From positions 1 to 25,208 of the forward strand of contig MVRP01000052.1 of NCBI GenBank assembly GCA_002067405.1: a stretch of DNA of 25,208 nucleotides. The letters are read 5' to 3'. Of this stretch, positions 6,889 to 15,619 are shown piece after piece. A model generated the notes under the pieces. That model had not been told where the DNA came from, made no database searches, and saw nothing but the letters and a program-made list of their open reading frames with translations. This stretch comes from Syntrophorhabdaceae bacterium PtaU1.Bin034 (GTDB lineage: Bacteria; Desulfobacterota_G; Syntrophorhabdia; Syntrophorhabdales; WCHB1-27). Each line of letters opens with the position of its first letter. The first letter of the stretch is position 1. The position numbers were made by a program, and so were the translations under genes.

Positions 6889-9096
6889 ATGTCAAAAATA
6901 ATCGCTTCAGCGGCCATAAGGGGCGCTCAAAAGATATTCGATAAAACAGAAGCCAAATACAAGGAAGCCCTCGACAAATATGGACCCGCACAGGAGATAG
7001 GTTTTCCCAACACCGCCTATTACCTGCCTATTATCTATTCCATAACGGGCATACCGGTCGCCCGCATCGAGGACATGAAGAAGGTATTCGACCTGTGCCG
7101 GAAGCTGATACCTCCGCCTGTCAGGGAAAAGACCCATCTGCCCTACCTTGCCCCGGCCCTCGACGCAGGTATGGCAACCTTTTTTGTTGAAGAAATGATG
7201 GAAGCGATCCGCTACCTTGAAGATCCGAACTGCTATGCCCTGGGAGAAGACCCGTCGGGTGGCAAGCTCTGGCTCGGCGCGGCAAGCGACCTTATCTTCA
7301 GAAAAAGGGGTGTGGAGTTCGTCGACGGCACCGCGCCAGGTTTTGCGGCGATAGCAGGGGCAGCACCCGATGCACAGACAGCCGCGCGTATTGCCCTCGA
7401 GCTTCAGGAGAAGAACCTCTACGTCTTTATGTGCGGGAAGAACGGGGGGAAGCGGTTTGCCGAGCAACTGGTCGAGGCGGGTGTCCAGATAGGATGGTCC
7501 ACCAGGCTCGTGCCCTTCGGACCGGATATCCATCAGGCGGTATTCGCCATCGGTTTTGCCTGCCGGGTTGCCATGGCCTTCGGCGGCATCAAGCCCGGCG
7601 ATTTCAGGAAGAACCTCATCTACAACAAAGACAGGACCTACGCATTCGTCATGGCACTCGGCGAAGTAACCGACGAGTGGTATGCCAATGCCGCGGGCGC
7701 CATAAACTGGGGGTTCCCCACCATAGCGGACACCCCGATCCCCCAGGTGCTGCCCACCGGGATCTGCACCTATGAACACGTGGTCTCCAATGTCCCTCAT
7801 GCCCAGATAACCGAGAAGGCGGTCGAGGTGAGGGGGCTCAAGGTGCAGGTCGCAAAAGTGCCGGTGCCTGTCTCGTACGGCCCGGCATTCGAGGGCGAGC
7901 GCGTCAGGGGCGAGGATATCTACCTGGAAATGGGCGGCGGAAGGACCATTGCCGTGGAATGGACCACCTCCAGGAGGATGGAAGAAGTGGAAGACGGAAA
8001 GGTCGAGGTCATAGGTCAGGATGTTGCGGACGTGCAGCCGGGAAGCAGGCTCGACTTCGCCATGGTAGCGGAGATCGCGGGGCGCAACTTCCAGGAGGAT
8101 TTCGAGCCGATCCTGGAGCGGCAGAACCACCACCTCATCAACCAGGCCCAGGGCGTCATGCATATAGGCCAGAGGGACATCGCCTGGATAAGGATATCCA
8201 AACAGGCGGTCGAAAAAGGATTCAAGCTCGAGCACATCGGCAAGATCATCCATGCAAAATACCATCAGGACTTCGGCGCGATTTTCGACAAGGTCCAGAT
8301 CAAGATATATACCGACGAAAAGAAGGTGAAAGAGGTGCTTGAGCAGGCGCGGGCTGCCTACCACCATCGGGATGCCCGGGTCGAGAACATGACCGACGAA
8401 TCGGTCGATACCTTTTACTCGTGCACCCTGTGCCAATCCTTCGCGCCGAACCACGTGTGCGTGATCGCGCCGGAAAGGACCGGTCTCTGCGGCGCCTACA
8501 ACTGGCTTGACTGCAAGGCCGCCTTTGAGATCAACCCCGAGGGTCCGAACCAGCCCATCCAGAAGGGCGACATGGTTGATAAGCGGTACGGTCAGTTCAA
8601 GGGGTGCAACGATTTTGTGTTCAAGGCATCCCGGCAAAACATATCGAGCGTCAGCCTCTACAGCCTGATGGTCGATCCCATGACCACCTGCGGCTGCTGC
8701 GAATGCATCGCGGCTGTGCTGCCGATAGCAAACGGGGTTATGACTGTGGACAGGGATTTCACGGGCATGACGCCGTGCGGCATGAAATTTACCACCCTTG
8801 CAGGATCGGTCGGCGGCGGCGCGCAGTCCCCCGGGTTCCTCGGCCACAGCAAGTTCAACATCACCCAGAAGAAGTTCCTTCTCGGTGACGGCGGGCTTCT
8901 GAGGCTGCTATGGATGCCCAGGAGGCTCAAAGAGGAGATACGGGACCGGTTGCAGGCGCGCGGCGAGGAGTTGGGCATTCCGGATTTCGTCGATATGATC
9001 GCAGACGAGACCGTGGCGACGACGGAAGAGGAGGTCATTGCATATTGCAGTGAGAAAGGGCACCCGGCACTGACCATGGACCCGATTATAGAGTAA
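6889..9096 (+). CDS. acsB: Acetyl-CoA synthase catalytic subunit (CO-methylating)
   Basis: AcsB joins CO, the corrinoid methyl group and CoA to make acetyl-CoA at the Ni-Ni-[4Fe-4S] A-cluster. The 735-aa product is full-length bacterial type, with the N-terminal CODH-contacting domain that archaeal CdhC lacks. A-cluster ligands are clear: CTLC, then Cys at +12 and +22 from the first (NHVC and TGLC), and a Cys-Gly-Cys in TTCGCC, which is the Moorella spacing. The frame stays open upstream to 6676, but ATG 6889 has AAGGA at 6877-6881 and gives the normal family N-terminus, MSKIIASAAIRG. It lies after an unusual structured gap, so it may have its own promoter or leader control separate from acsA. 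Confidence 0.95.
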   Translation: MSKIIASAAIRGAQKIFDKTEAKYKEALDKYGPAQEIGFPNTAYYLPIIYSITGIPVARIEDMKKVFDLCRKLIPPPVREKTHLPYLAPALDAGMATFFVEEMMEAIRYLEDPNCYALGEDPSGGKLWLGAASDLIFRKRGVEFVDGTAPGFAAIAGAAPDAQTAARIALELQEKNLYVFMCGKNGGKRFAEQLVEAGVQIGWSTRLVPFGPDIHQAVFAIGFACRVAMAFGGIKPGDFRKNLIYNKDRTYAFVMALGEVTDEWYANAAGAINWGFPTIADTPIPQVLPTGICTYEHVVSNVPHAQITEKAVEVRGLKVQVAKVPVPVSYGPAFEGERVRGEDIYLEMGGGRTIAVEWTTSRRMEEVEDGKVEVIGQDVADVQPGSRLDFAMVAEIAGRNFQEDFEPILERQNHHLINQAQGVMHIGQRDIAWIRISKQAVEKGFKLEHIGKIIHAKYHQDFGAIFDKVQIKIYTDEKKVKEVLEQARAAYHHRDARVENMTDESVDTFYSCTLCQSFAPNHVCVIAPERTGLCGAYNWLDCKAAFEINPEGPNQPIQKGDMVDKRYGQFKGCNDFVFKASRQNISSVSLYSLMVDPMTTCGCCECIAAVLPIANGVMTVDRDFTGMTPCGMKFTTLAGSVGGGAQSPGFLGHSKFNITQKKFLLGDGGLLRLLWMPRRLKEEIRDRLQARGEELGIPDFVDMIADETVATTEEEVIAYCSEKGHPALTMDPIIE

Positions 9097-9115
9097 CTAT
9101 TCAAAGGAGACTGAT

Positions 9116-10459
9116 ATGGCGTTGACGGGGATTCAAATATTCAAGCTTCTTCCCAAGACCAATTGCGGTGAGTGCGGTTCGCCGACCTGTCTTGCTTTTG
9201 CCATGGCCCTGGCAGCCGGGAAAGTGGAGCTGGAGAAATGCCCCACTATTTCAGACGAGGCGAGGCAGCAGCTCTCGGAAGCGAGTGCGCCTCCCATTCG
9301 GCAGTTCGTCGTGGGCGCCGGGGATTACGGTGTCAAAGTCGGCGGAGAGACGGTCATGTTCCGCCACGAGAAGACGTTCTTCAACAAGCCGGGAATGGCG
9401 GTCCTCATTACCGACAGGATGGCGGATAATGAGGTGGAGAGGAGGCTGTCGAGTGTTGCCGAGCTCCAGTACGAGCGCGTGGGGCTGACCCTCAGAGCCG
9501 AACTCGTCGCGATCAAGGAAGAGGGGAACCGCGACCGGTTCCTGGAGATCGTGAAGAAGGCTGCTTCAACCCCTTACGGTCTCATCCTCATGTCGCACGA
9601 CCCGTCAGTCATGAAGGAAGCGCTCCAGCTCGTAAAAGAGAAGAAGCCTGTCATCTACGCAGCGACAGACGACAATGTTGATGCCTTCGGGACTCTTGCC
9701 AGGGAATACGGCTGCCCGGTCGCTGTCCGCGGCCGGGGGTTGGAGGAGACGACATCCCTGTCGGAAAAGCTCATTGCCATGGGGGTAAAGGACATTGTCA
9801 TTGACCCGGGATCGAGAAGCGTCAAGGAGGCGTTCACCGACCAGATCATCATAAGAAGGGCTGCCTTGCAGGGCCGTAACAAGGCACTGGGATTCCCCAC
9901 TATTGCCTTTCCCTGTGAAATGGCGGACGATCCGGCCAAAGAGACATTGATCGCCTCTCTCTTCATCGCAAAATACGCAGGCCTCATCGTCCTGAGCGAT
10001 TTTCAGGGCGACAGCCTCTTTCCGCTGCTCCTTCAAAGACTCAATATTTACACTGACCCGCAGAGGCCTATGACCACGCAGCAGGGCATCTATCCGATCA
10101 ACAACCCGGACGCCGATTCTCCCGTGATGGTAACCTGCAACTTCTCGCTCACCTATTTTATCGTAAGCGGCGAGATAGAAAGCAGCAGGGTGCCGACCTG
10201 GCTCTGCGTCATGGACACGGAGGGTCTTTCCGTCATGACTGCCTGGGCCGCAGGGAAGTTTGTGGGCGACACAATCGGCCCGTTCATAAACAAGTCGGGC
10301 ATCGGGGAGAAGGTCAATCACAAGAAACTGATAATCCCCGGTTATGCAGCCGCAATTCTCGGCGATCTCGAAGAAGAGCTTCCGGGTTGGGAGATCACGG
10401 TGGGGCCGAGAGAAGCAGCGCATATACCGGCGTTCCTGAAGGCAGGGAGAAATGGTTGA
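9116..10459 (+). CDS. acsC: Corrinoid iron-sulfur protein large (gamma) subunit
   Basis: AcsC binds the B12 cofactor and an N-terminal low-potential [4Fe-4S] cluster, and with AcsD shuttles the methyl group between AcsE and AcsB. In this 447-aa protein Cys17, Cys20, Cys25 and Cys42 (NCGECGSPTC and EKCP) are the four cluster ligands at the standard spacing. The C-terminal part carries the corrinoid-binding fold. AAAGGAGA lies 5 nt before ATG 9116. The stop TGA (10457-10459) directly abuts the GTG at 10460 of acsE, which implies coupled translation. The length is normal. Confidence 0.95.
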   Translation: MALTGIQIFKLLPKTNCGECGSPTCLAFAMALAAGKVELEKCPTISDEARQQLSEASAPPIRQFVVGAGDYGVKVGGETVMFRHEKTFFNKPGMAVLITDRMADNEVERRLSSVAELQYERVGLTLRAELVAIKEEGNRDRFLEIVKKAASTPYGLILMSHDPSVMKEALQLVKEKKPVIYAATDDNVDAFGTLAREYGCPVAVRGRGLEETTSLSEKLIAMGVKDIVIDPGSRSVKEAFTDQIIIRRAALQGRNKALGFPTIAFPCEMADDPAKETLIASLFIAKYAGLIVLSDFQGDSLFPLLLQRLNIYTDPQRPMTTQQGIYPINNPDADSPVMVTCNFSLTYFIVSGEIESSRVPTWLCVMDTEGLSVMTAWAAGKFVGDTIGPFINKSGIGEKVNHKKLIIPGYAAAILGDLEEELPGWEITVGPREAAHIPAFLKAGRNG

Positions 10460-11359
10460 GTGGTTCGCCAGGAGAAGACCGTGCTCATCATAGGGGAAAA
10501 CCTGAACGCTGTTGCGAAAAGGATAGGAGAGGCGTTCAAGCGGAAGGACCCTGTGCCGCTCCGGCAGATGGCTGAGGCCCAGACGGAAGCGGGTGTCGAT
10601 CTCATAGACATCAACCTCGGTCCGGCACGGAAGGGCGGGGCGAAACTGATGGAATGGGTGGTCAAGACGGTGCAGGAGGTAACGGACCTTCCCCTGTCGC
10701 TGGACACCACCAACGTCGAGGCGATCGAAGCGGGGCTGAACGTCTGCAAGAACAGGCCCCTCATCAATTCCATATCGGCAAGGCCGGAACGTATGGAAGC
10801 GCTCCTCCCGCTCGCCAAAAAATTCAGCGCGCCCTATATTGCCCTTACCCTTGGTCCTGAGGGTATACCGAGGGACGCCAACGAACGGGGTCTTCTGGCG
10901 GCAGAGCACCTTGCCAGGGCCGCCGGATACGGGATACCGGAAGAAGATGTGTGGATCGACCCCATCATCCTGCCCATAAACAGCCAGCAGGTCCAGGTGC
11001 AAGGCTGCACCGAGTTTGTCATGATGCTCTCCGACATCGCCCCGGACAGCAAATCCACCTGCGGCCTTTCGAACATCTCTCACGGAGCGCCCGGGCATCT
11101 GAGGGGCATCCTGAACCGGGCCTACTTCATCATGCTCAAGAGGTACGGCATGTATTCGGCTATTGCGGACGCCTTCGACAAAGAACTGTTTGAGATCGCC
11201 AGAGGGAAAATGCCCGGGCTTGAGGCGCTCGTTCACAAGGTGATGGACAACGAGCCGATCGATCTGCCGGCCCTTTCAAAGGAGGAGGCCGATTACGTTA
11301 AAACGGCACGGGTCCTCATGGGGCAGACCCTTTACTCGGACTCCTGGCTGGAACTGTAA
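10460..11359 (+). CDS. acsE: Methyltetrahydrofolate:corrinoid iron-sulfur protein methyltransferase
   Basis: AcsE moves the methyl group of methyl-THF to the cobalt of AcsCD. This protein of about 299 aa has the pterin-binding TIM-barrel pattern: LIIGENLNAV at the N-terminus, AGVDLIDINLGPA, LPLSLDTTN, and PLINSISARPERME. Two GTG starts are possible. GTG 10460 abuts the acsC stop, while GTG 10481 has AGGAG 6 nt upstream and gives MLIIGEN, which resembles the usual family start and is perhaps the better choice. It is the last gene of the acs operon and is followed by a likely terminator. No metF or fhs gene is in view. Confidence 0.92.
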   Translation: MVRQEKTVLIIGENLNAVAKRIGEAFKRKDPVPLRQMAEAQTEAGVDLIDINLGPARKGGAKLMEWVVKTVQEVTDLPLSLDTTNVEAIEAGLNVCKNRPLINSISARPERMEALLPLAKKFSAPYIALTLGPEGIPRDANERGLLAAEHLARAAGYGIPEEDVWIDPIILPINSQQVQVQGCTEFVMMLSDIAPDSKSTCGLSNISHGAPGHLRGILNRAYFIMLKRYGMYSAIADAFDKELFEIARGKMPGLEALVHKVMDNEPIDLPALSKEEADYVKTARVLMGQTLYSDSWLEL

Positions 11360-11394
11360 ACCCGTTGCGGGAGGCTCGTTTGCCAATGGGTTTT
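11358..11394 (+). terminator. Probable intrinsic terminator of the acs operon
   Basis: AAACCCGTTG at 11358-11367 pairs with CAATGGGTTT at 11384-11393 with one G-U pair, giving a 10-bp stem and a 16-nt loop. Four Ts end the structure. It starts on the acsE stop codon, and the convergent TPR gene ends 4 nt past it, so it may stop transcription from both sides. The short T-run keeps confidence moderate. Confidence 0.55.
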
Positions 11395-11397
11395 CCG

Positions 11398-12279
11398 TCA
11401 CCACCTGTCTTCTTTTTCGGCAAGAAGCGCGTTCGCGCGGTCGTCACCGAGACCGGCCGCTATCTTCAGGTCCCGCAGGGCCAACTTCGTTCTTCCCCGT
11501 ATTTCATAGAGCCGTGACCTGCTGACATACGGTTGGGCCGTCCCCGGGTCTATTCGGATGGCCTCGGAATAATCGCTGATAGCCTTATCATAGTCTCCTG
11601 CTTCCTCATATGCCTCGCCACGCGCCGTATAGGCAGCCGCTGAACCGGCATCCAATTCCAGCGCACGCGAAAGATCGGCCAGTGCCTTTGGGTAGTTGCC
11701 TGCCTTTCGATAGGCTTTTCCCCTGCTCACGTAGGCTTCGGCACGATCGGGATGGGCTTTGATGAACCTGGTGTAATCCCTGACCGCACTCCGGTACTTT
11801 CCGTCCTTGACAAGCGCATCCCCCCGGATGACGTATGCCCAGTCGAGATCGGGCTTCAGCCTGATGAAGCGCGTGTAATCCCGAATCGCATCCGCGTAGC
11901 GCCCTGCCTGCAAGCTCGCAATGCCCCGCTTCGCATAGGCTTCGGCGTTTTGGCCGTCGATTTCGAGCACACGCGTGTAATCCCGTATCTCGTCTTCATA
12001 CTGTCCCAGTTTCCCGTACGCGTCGGCCCGGCCCATGTATGCTGCAACATCTTTTGGATCGAGCTCGATGGCTTTCCCGTATGAGACGACCGCCTTTTCC
12101 ATATTTCCCTGTCGCGCATGAACTATTGCCAGATTGCGCCATGTTTCTCGGGACCCGGCGTCCAGCTCCACCGCTTTGGTGAAGCTTTCGAGCGCCCGCT
12201 CGTCGTCTCCCGCCTCCATGCACGCACGTCCCCGTCTGCGGTGCGCCTCGGCGAAGGTCAGATCATGCGGTTGTCCCAT
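11398..12279 (-). CDS. Tetratricopeptide repeat protein (eight TPRs)
   Basis: This 293-aa protein is almost wholly made of 34-residue TPR units. About eight run from residue 8 to the end, each with the A/G-Y-G-A-P consensus, for example AEAYAKRG...YADAIRDYTRFIRLKPD and AAAYTARGEAYEEAGDYDKAISDYSEAIRIDP. TPR stacks form a superhelical scaffold for protein-protein contacts. The partner cannot be told from sequence. There is no signal peptide, membrane segment or catalytic domain, so it is probably cytoplasmic. It is the only minus-strand gene between the acs operon and the two-component genes and is divergent from the kinase, which does not by itself link them. The ATG at 12279 has only a weak GGG upstream. 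Confidence 0.88.
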   Translation of the reverse strand: MGQPHDLTFAEAHRRRGRACMEAGDDERALESFTKAVELDAGSRETWRNLAIVHARQGNMEKAVVSYGKAIELDPKDVAAYMGRADAYGKLGQYEDEIRDYTRVLEIDGQNAEAYAKRGIASLQAGRYADAIRDYTRFIRLKPDLDWAYVIRGDALVKDGKYRSAVRDYTRFIKAHPDRAEAYVSRGKAYRKAGNYPKALADLSRALELDAGSAAAYTARGEAYEEAGDYDKAISDYSEAIRIDPGTAQPYVSRSRLYEIRGRTKLALRDLKIAAGLGDDRANALLAEKEDRW

Positions 12280-12384
12280 AACCCTATCTTAAATGGCCTC
12301 AACCAAAAAATCCACTTCAATGCCGGCGTTTCGCAGCGTGCGCCCGAACCTCACCCCCCTCTGTTCTTCCTTTCTCTTTGGTTC

Positions 12385-12414
12385 TTGACCATGCCTTTTG
12401 GTAAGCAGTACAAT
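12385..12414 (+). promoter_or_regulatory. Sigma-70 promoter for the histidine kinase gene
   Basis: TTGACC at 12385-12390 and TACAAT at 12409-12414 are separated by 18 nt, each five of six matches to consensus. Transcription would start about 12421, within a few bases of ATG 12424, so the mRNA may be leaderless. The in-frame ATG at 12391 lies inside this promoter and is therefore less likely to be the start. Confidence 0.5.
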
Positions 12415-12423
12415 CTGAAATCG

Positions 12424-13932
12424 ATGAATCTTGCCCAAATCCTCCAAAGGAACAGTGAGCGCATTGCAAAGGAATGGGTCGAGCGGCTCCGCATTCTGAC
12501 CGATTCGTACGCGGCCCGCCCGGCAAGTGAACTCGTCGCAACTACGTCGAGGGTCAGGGACGCAAATTACGCCGTTCTCGTCAACAACGATTACGCACCC
12601 ATCAACCACGTGATCGAAGGGTTCAGCCACATGAGGTCCGAGGACGGTTTTCTCCTCTCGGATGTGCAGAAAGCCTTTGCGCTGTATAAGCCGATCGTTT
12701 CCCCGATCCTCTTTGAAGAGATGGATCATGCAGCCTATCTCGACGCTCTCGAGAATATCGACCGTTGCCTCAACTATACGATCCACGCCTTCAGTGACAG
12801 CTATCAATCGGTTACGGAGAAGAAACTGAGGCACTACGCGCAGAACCTGGAGGGGGAAGTAAAAAAGAGGACGAAAGAGCTGGTGGAATCCGAAGCCAAG
12901 TACCGGGTCCTGGTGGAGGATATCAGCGACGGGTATTTTGTCAATCAGGACGGCATCATCGTATTCGCCAACAGGGCCTTCTGCGAAATGCACGGCTACT
13001 CACGCGAAGAAGTCCTGGGCAGGCCTTACACCGATTTCGTGATGCCCGCATCGCTGCCCGAGGTGGAGCGCCTGTACAGGGACAGGATAACGAAAGGAGA
13101 ATCGAAGGAGCAGTACACATACCTTCGGCGCCACAAGGAGCGGGGCGGCCTGCCTACCGAGAACAAGGCGAAGCTCATCATATACCAGGGTAAAAAGGCT
13201 TCGGCAGGGATCTGCCGGGACATCACGGAGAGGATGGAGATGGAAAGGCGCGTCCGTGAAGCCGAGGGTCTTGCCCGCATCGGCCAGCTCACCACGTCCC
13301 TTGCCCATGAGATAAGAAATCCCCTTTCCTCGGTGAAAATGAATATTCAGATATTCCTCGATAAGCTCGGGCTGAGCGGGAACGACAAGCGAAGAATGGA
13401 GATCGTCGACAGGGAGATTACCAGGCTCGAGAAGATCCTCGAAGAGATGCTCGATTTTGCACGGCCCGTGATACTCAATTTTTCCGTGGTCACCCTCAAG
13501 GATATCATAGATGAATGCCTGGAAATCCTCGACGTCCAGATAGCGGAAAAACGCATCTCGGTCAGGAAAAGGTTTACAAAAAGCTCTTCTCATGTCCTCC
13601 TTGACCGCGAGAAGATCCAGCAGGCCGTCATCAACCTGCTGCTCAACTCCATCGAAGCCCTTCCTGAAAACGGCGAGATCACGATCGCGACATGGGTGCA
13701 GGGCAAGGCCGAAGAATGGATAAGAATCGAGGTAAGTGACAATGGCCCGGGCGTGTCGAAGGAGGAGCTTCCTTACATCTTTGACCCCTTCTTCAGCAAG
13801 AAGAGCAACGGCACCGGGCTCGGCCTTGTAAACGTAAAGAAGATCGTGCAGGCGCACGGCGGCTCGGTCGAGGCAGGCCCCAGAAAGCCGAAAGGCATGA
13901 AATTCGTGCTGAAAATACCCCAAAAGGGATGA
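12424..13932 (+). CDS. Soluble sensor histidine kinase: RsbRD-like, PAS, HisKA, HATPase
   Basis: This 502-aa two-component kinase has an N-terminal RsbRD_N-like helical domain (about residues 5-140), a short coiled coil, a PAS domain (about 160-270; VLVEDISDGYFVNQDG, FCEMHGYSREEVLG), the dimerisation/phosphoacceptor domain with His295 in LAHEIRNPLSS, and an HATPase with N box (INLLLNSIEALPENGE) and G boxes (DNGPGVSKEELPYIFDPFF, GTGLGLVNVKKIV). No membrane segment is seen, so it likely senses a cytoplasmic signal. The start at 12424 is chosen because an upstream promoter ends just before it; ATG 12391 and a much longer open frame from 12118 are alternatives. The stop overlaps the response regulator region, so the two form a pair. 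Confidence 0.88.
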   Translation: MNLAQILQRNSERIAKEWVERLRILTDSYAARPASELVATTSRVRDANYAVLVNNDYAPINHVIEGFSHMRSEDGFLLSDVQKAFALYKPIVSPILFEEMDHAAYLDALENIDRCLNYTIHAFSDSYQSVTEKKLRHYAQNLEGEVKKRTKELVESEAKYRVLVEDISDGYFVNQDGIIVFANRAFCEMHGYSREEVLGRPYTDFVMPASLPEVERLYRDRITKGESKEQYTYLRRHKERGGLPTENKAKLIIYQGKKASAGICRDITERMEMERRVREAEGLARIGQLTTSLAHEIRNPLSSVKMNIQIFLDKLGLSGNDKRRMEIVDREITRLEKILEEMLDFARPVILNFSVVTLKDIIDECLEILDVQIAEKRISVRKRFTKSSSHVLLDREKIQQAVINLLLNSIEALPENGEITIATWVQGKAEEWIRIEVSDNGPGVSKEELPYIFDPFFSKKSNGTGLGLVNVKKIVQAHGGSVEAGPRKPKGMKFVLKIPQKG

Positions 13933-13934
13933 GC

Positions 13935-15320
13935 ATGAAGAGAAGAAGGATACTCGTAATCGATGATGACCCTTCGCAACTGGAATCTCTCGAGATGTTT
14001 TTCCTCGAAAAGGGCTGCGAGGTCTCCTCGGCCCTGAACGGTCTCGACGGCATTGCAAGGATGGACTTCCAGCCGGACGTGGTCATTCTCGACATTCATT
14101 TGCCCGACCTGGATGGTCTCGCGGTACTGAGCGAGCTGAAAAAGAAAAACGGGAGTGTGAGGGCCATCATTATCACCGCTTTCCACGACATGGAAATAAC
14201 GATCAAAGCGATGAAGCTCGGCGCCGTCGACTACATTACCAAGCCCATCGACATAAGGGAGCTGGACAGCGCGGTGGAAAAGGCCTTCCGCCTTTCAGGG
14301 TCCGCTGAAAAAGATGCGGGGTTGGTGGAACCACAGATCCTCACGGCAGGGGAGATTGTGGGCAGAAGCAAGGAAATGAAAGAGATTTTCAAGGCCATCG
14401 GGATCCTTTGCGAGAACAGGGTCACGGTCCTGCTGCAAGGCGAAACCGGCACCGGAAAGGAGCTGATAGCGCGAGCAATCCACTACCACAGCCCTCACAA
14501 GGATTACCCCTTTATTGCGATAAACTGCTCCGCCCTGGTCAGCACATTGCTGGAAAGCGAGCTGTTCGGCCATGAAAAGGGCTCATTTACAGGTGCCATT
14601 TCGACGAAAAGGGGCAAGTTTGAGCTCGCAGGAGAAGGAACGATATTCCTGGACGAGGCAAGCGAGATCTCGCTCGAATCCCAGCCCAAGCTGTTGCGGT
14701 TCCTCCAGGAGAAGGAGTTCGAGCGCGTGGGCGGCGAAAAAACGCTTAAATCGAACGCCCGCGTCATAGCCGCTACAAACAAGGACCTCGGTGAAATGGT
14801 GAAGAACGGGACTTTCAGGCGTGATCTTTTCTATCGTCTGAGCGTCGCCACCATCAGGGTGCCCCCGCTGCGCGAGCGAAAGGATGATATCCGGCTCCTC
14901 GTTGAACATCTCCTCAAAAAGATCAACCGGGAGCTGCACCGTTCGGTCACCAGGATCGAAGACCATGCCCTCCGGAGGATGCTGAAGTACGACTGGCCCG
15001 GAAACGTGCGAGAGCTGGAAAACGTGTTAACGAACTGCATTATCAACACCAGGGGCAACATCATTCTCGACGATCTGGTCTGCCACCTGATCGGGGACGG
15101 CGAACCGGACGGCCATGATAGTGTCGAGGGCGGGGCTGAACCATCGCCGACGTTCAGGCTTGACAACGTGGAAAAAGAGCACATTCTGCGAATACTCGAC
15201 AAGACGCACTGGCATTACGGGAAAGCGTGCGATCTCTTGGGCATTTCACGGCCCACCCTCCGCCAGAAACTTCAAAAATACGGCATCCCTCTCAAAGGCA
15301 AAGACGAGGCTGACGAATAG
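13935..15320 (+). CDS. NtrC-family sigma-54-dependent response regulator
   Basis: This 461-aa activator has a receiver domain with acidic pocket D10-D12 and phospho-acceptor Asp53 (VVILDIHLPD), a sigma-54 AAA+ domain with Walker A GETGTGKE, the sigma-54 contact loop as GSFTGA (more often GAFTGA), Walker B GTIFLDEA and the arginine-rich sensor PPLRERKDDI, and a C-terminal Fis-type helix-turn-helix (HYGKACDLLGISRPTLRQKL). It opens sigma-54 promoters after phosphorylation by the upstream kinase, whose gene it overlaps. ATG 13935 has AAAGGG 6 nt upstream; ATG 13929 overlaps the kinase stop (ATGA) and adds two residues. A sigma-54 promoter candidate lies before the next gene, a CoA ligase, making that gene its likely target. 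Confidence 0.93.
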   Translation: MKRRRILVIDDDPSQLESLEMFFLEKGCEVSSALNGLDGIARMDFQPDVVILDIHLPDLDGLAVLSELKKKNGSVRAIIITAFHDMEITIKAMKLGAVDYITKPIDIRELDSAVEKAFRLSGSAEKDAGLVEPQILTAGEIVGRSKEMKEIFKAIGILCENRVTVLLQGETGTGKELIARAIHYHSPHKDYPFIAINCSALVSTLLESELFGHEKGSFTGAISTKRGKFELAGEGTIFLDEASEISLESQPKLLRFLQEKEFERVGGEKTLKSNARVIAATNKDLGEMVKNGTFRRDLFYRLSVATIRVPPLRERKDDIRLLVEHLLKKINRELHRSVTRIEDHALRRMLKYDWPGNVRELENVLTNCIINTRGNIILDDLVCHLIGDGEPDGHDSVEGGAEPSPTFRLDNVEKEHILRILDKTHWHYGKACDLLGISRPTLRQKLQKYGIPLKGKDEADE

Positions 15321-15354
15321 AGGGCTATCCCAGGGGCGACCGGATACCGGTGCA

Positions 15355-15386
15355 GAGGAGCGGAGGTGCCGAGGGGCGGAGGGGCA
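15355..15386 (+). repeat. Two tandem 16-nt GAGG-rich repeats
   Basis: The unit starting GAGGAGCGGAGG at 15355-15370 is followed directly by GAGGGGCGGAGG at 15371-15386, with 13 of 16 positions the same. It lies just after the response regulator stop. No function is evident. Confidence 0.5.
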
Positions 15387-15418
15387 ACGGTGAACAGGCA
15401 TTTTCTCCTCCGGGACGC

Positions 15419-15431
15419 GAGTCACCGACTC
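15419..15431. promoter_or_regulatory. Short inverted repeat GAGTC-ACC-GACTC
   Basis: A perfect 5-bp dyad with a 3-nt centre lies about 130 bp before the sigma-54 promoter candidate. It is one of three dyads in this gap that could be an upstream activator site. It is short enough to be chance. Confidence 0.25.
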
Positions 15432-15453
15432 AAGGGCTTTTCCTTTTTCAAAA

Positions 15454-15472
15454 ATTGAATAGAACTTTCAAT
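15454..15472. promoter_or_regulatory. Inverted repeat ATTGAA-N7-TTCAAT, upstream activator site candidate
   Basis: Six-base arms spaced 7 nt apart in an A/T-rich stretch, about 100-120 bp before the predicted sigma-54 transcription start. That is a usual distance for an NtrC-type activator site. Binding of the neighbouring regulator is inference. Confidence 0.35.
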
Positions 15473-15479
15473 GCACCGC

Positions 15480-15493
15480 GTGACTTTTGTCAC
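15480..15493. promoter_or_regulatory. CRP/FNR-like dyad GTGA-N6-TCAC
   Basis: GTGAC-TTTT-GTCAC is a perfect dyad that fits the core GTGA-N6-TCAC of CRP/FNR-superfamily sites, though the flanking bases are C and T instead of T and A. It lies about 80-93 bp before the predicted sigma-54 start, so it could instead be a second activator site for the NtrC-type regulator. Confidence 0.4.
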
Positions 15494-15546
15494 TAACTTC
15501 TGCCGATTCCGCACGGCCACGCCGGATTCCCGCAATTATGCCTCCG

Positions 15547-15562
15547 CGGCATGTTCCTTGCC
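15547..15562 (+). promoter_or_regulatory. Sigma-54 promoter candidate for the CoA ligase
   Basis: The sequence CGGCATGTTCCTTGCC carries the invariant GG (15548-15549) and GC (15560-15561) exactly 10 nt apart, with a good GGCA element at -24 and TTGC at -12. Transcription would start near 15573, giving a 47-nt leader that ends in a strong ribosome binding site. Its place between a sigma-54 activator gene and the ligase gene supports it. Confidence 0.55.
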
Positions 15563-15619
15563 TCTATGGAAGGCATGGCACGACGCCGTCAAAAAACAAA
15601 CAAAAAGGGGGTAGGCAGG

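Noticed and set aside
12118..12423. Long N-terminal extension of the histidine kinase
   Set aside because: It runs antisense through the TPR gene, which has clear repeat structure, and crosses the kinase promoter. The added residues match no domain.
15583..15600. Second sigma-54-like TGGCAC near the ligase start
   Set aside because: No GC at the required spacing follows, unlike the site at 15547-15562.
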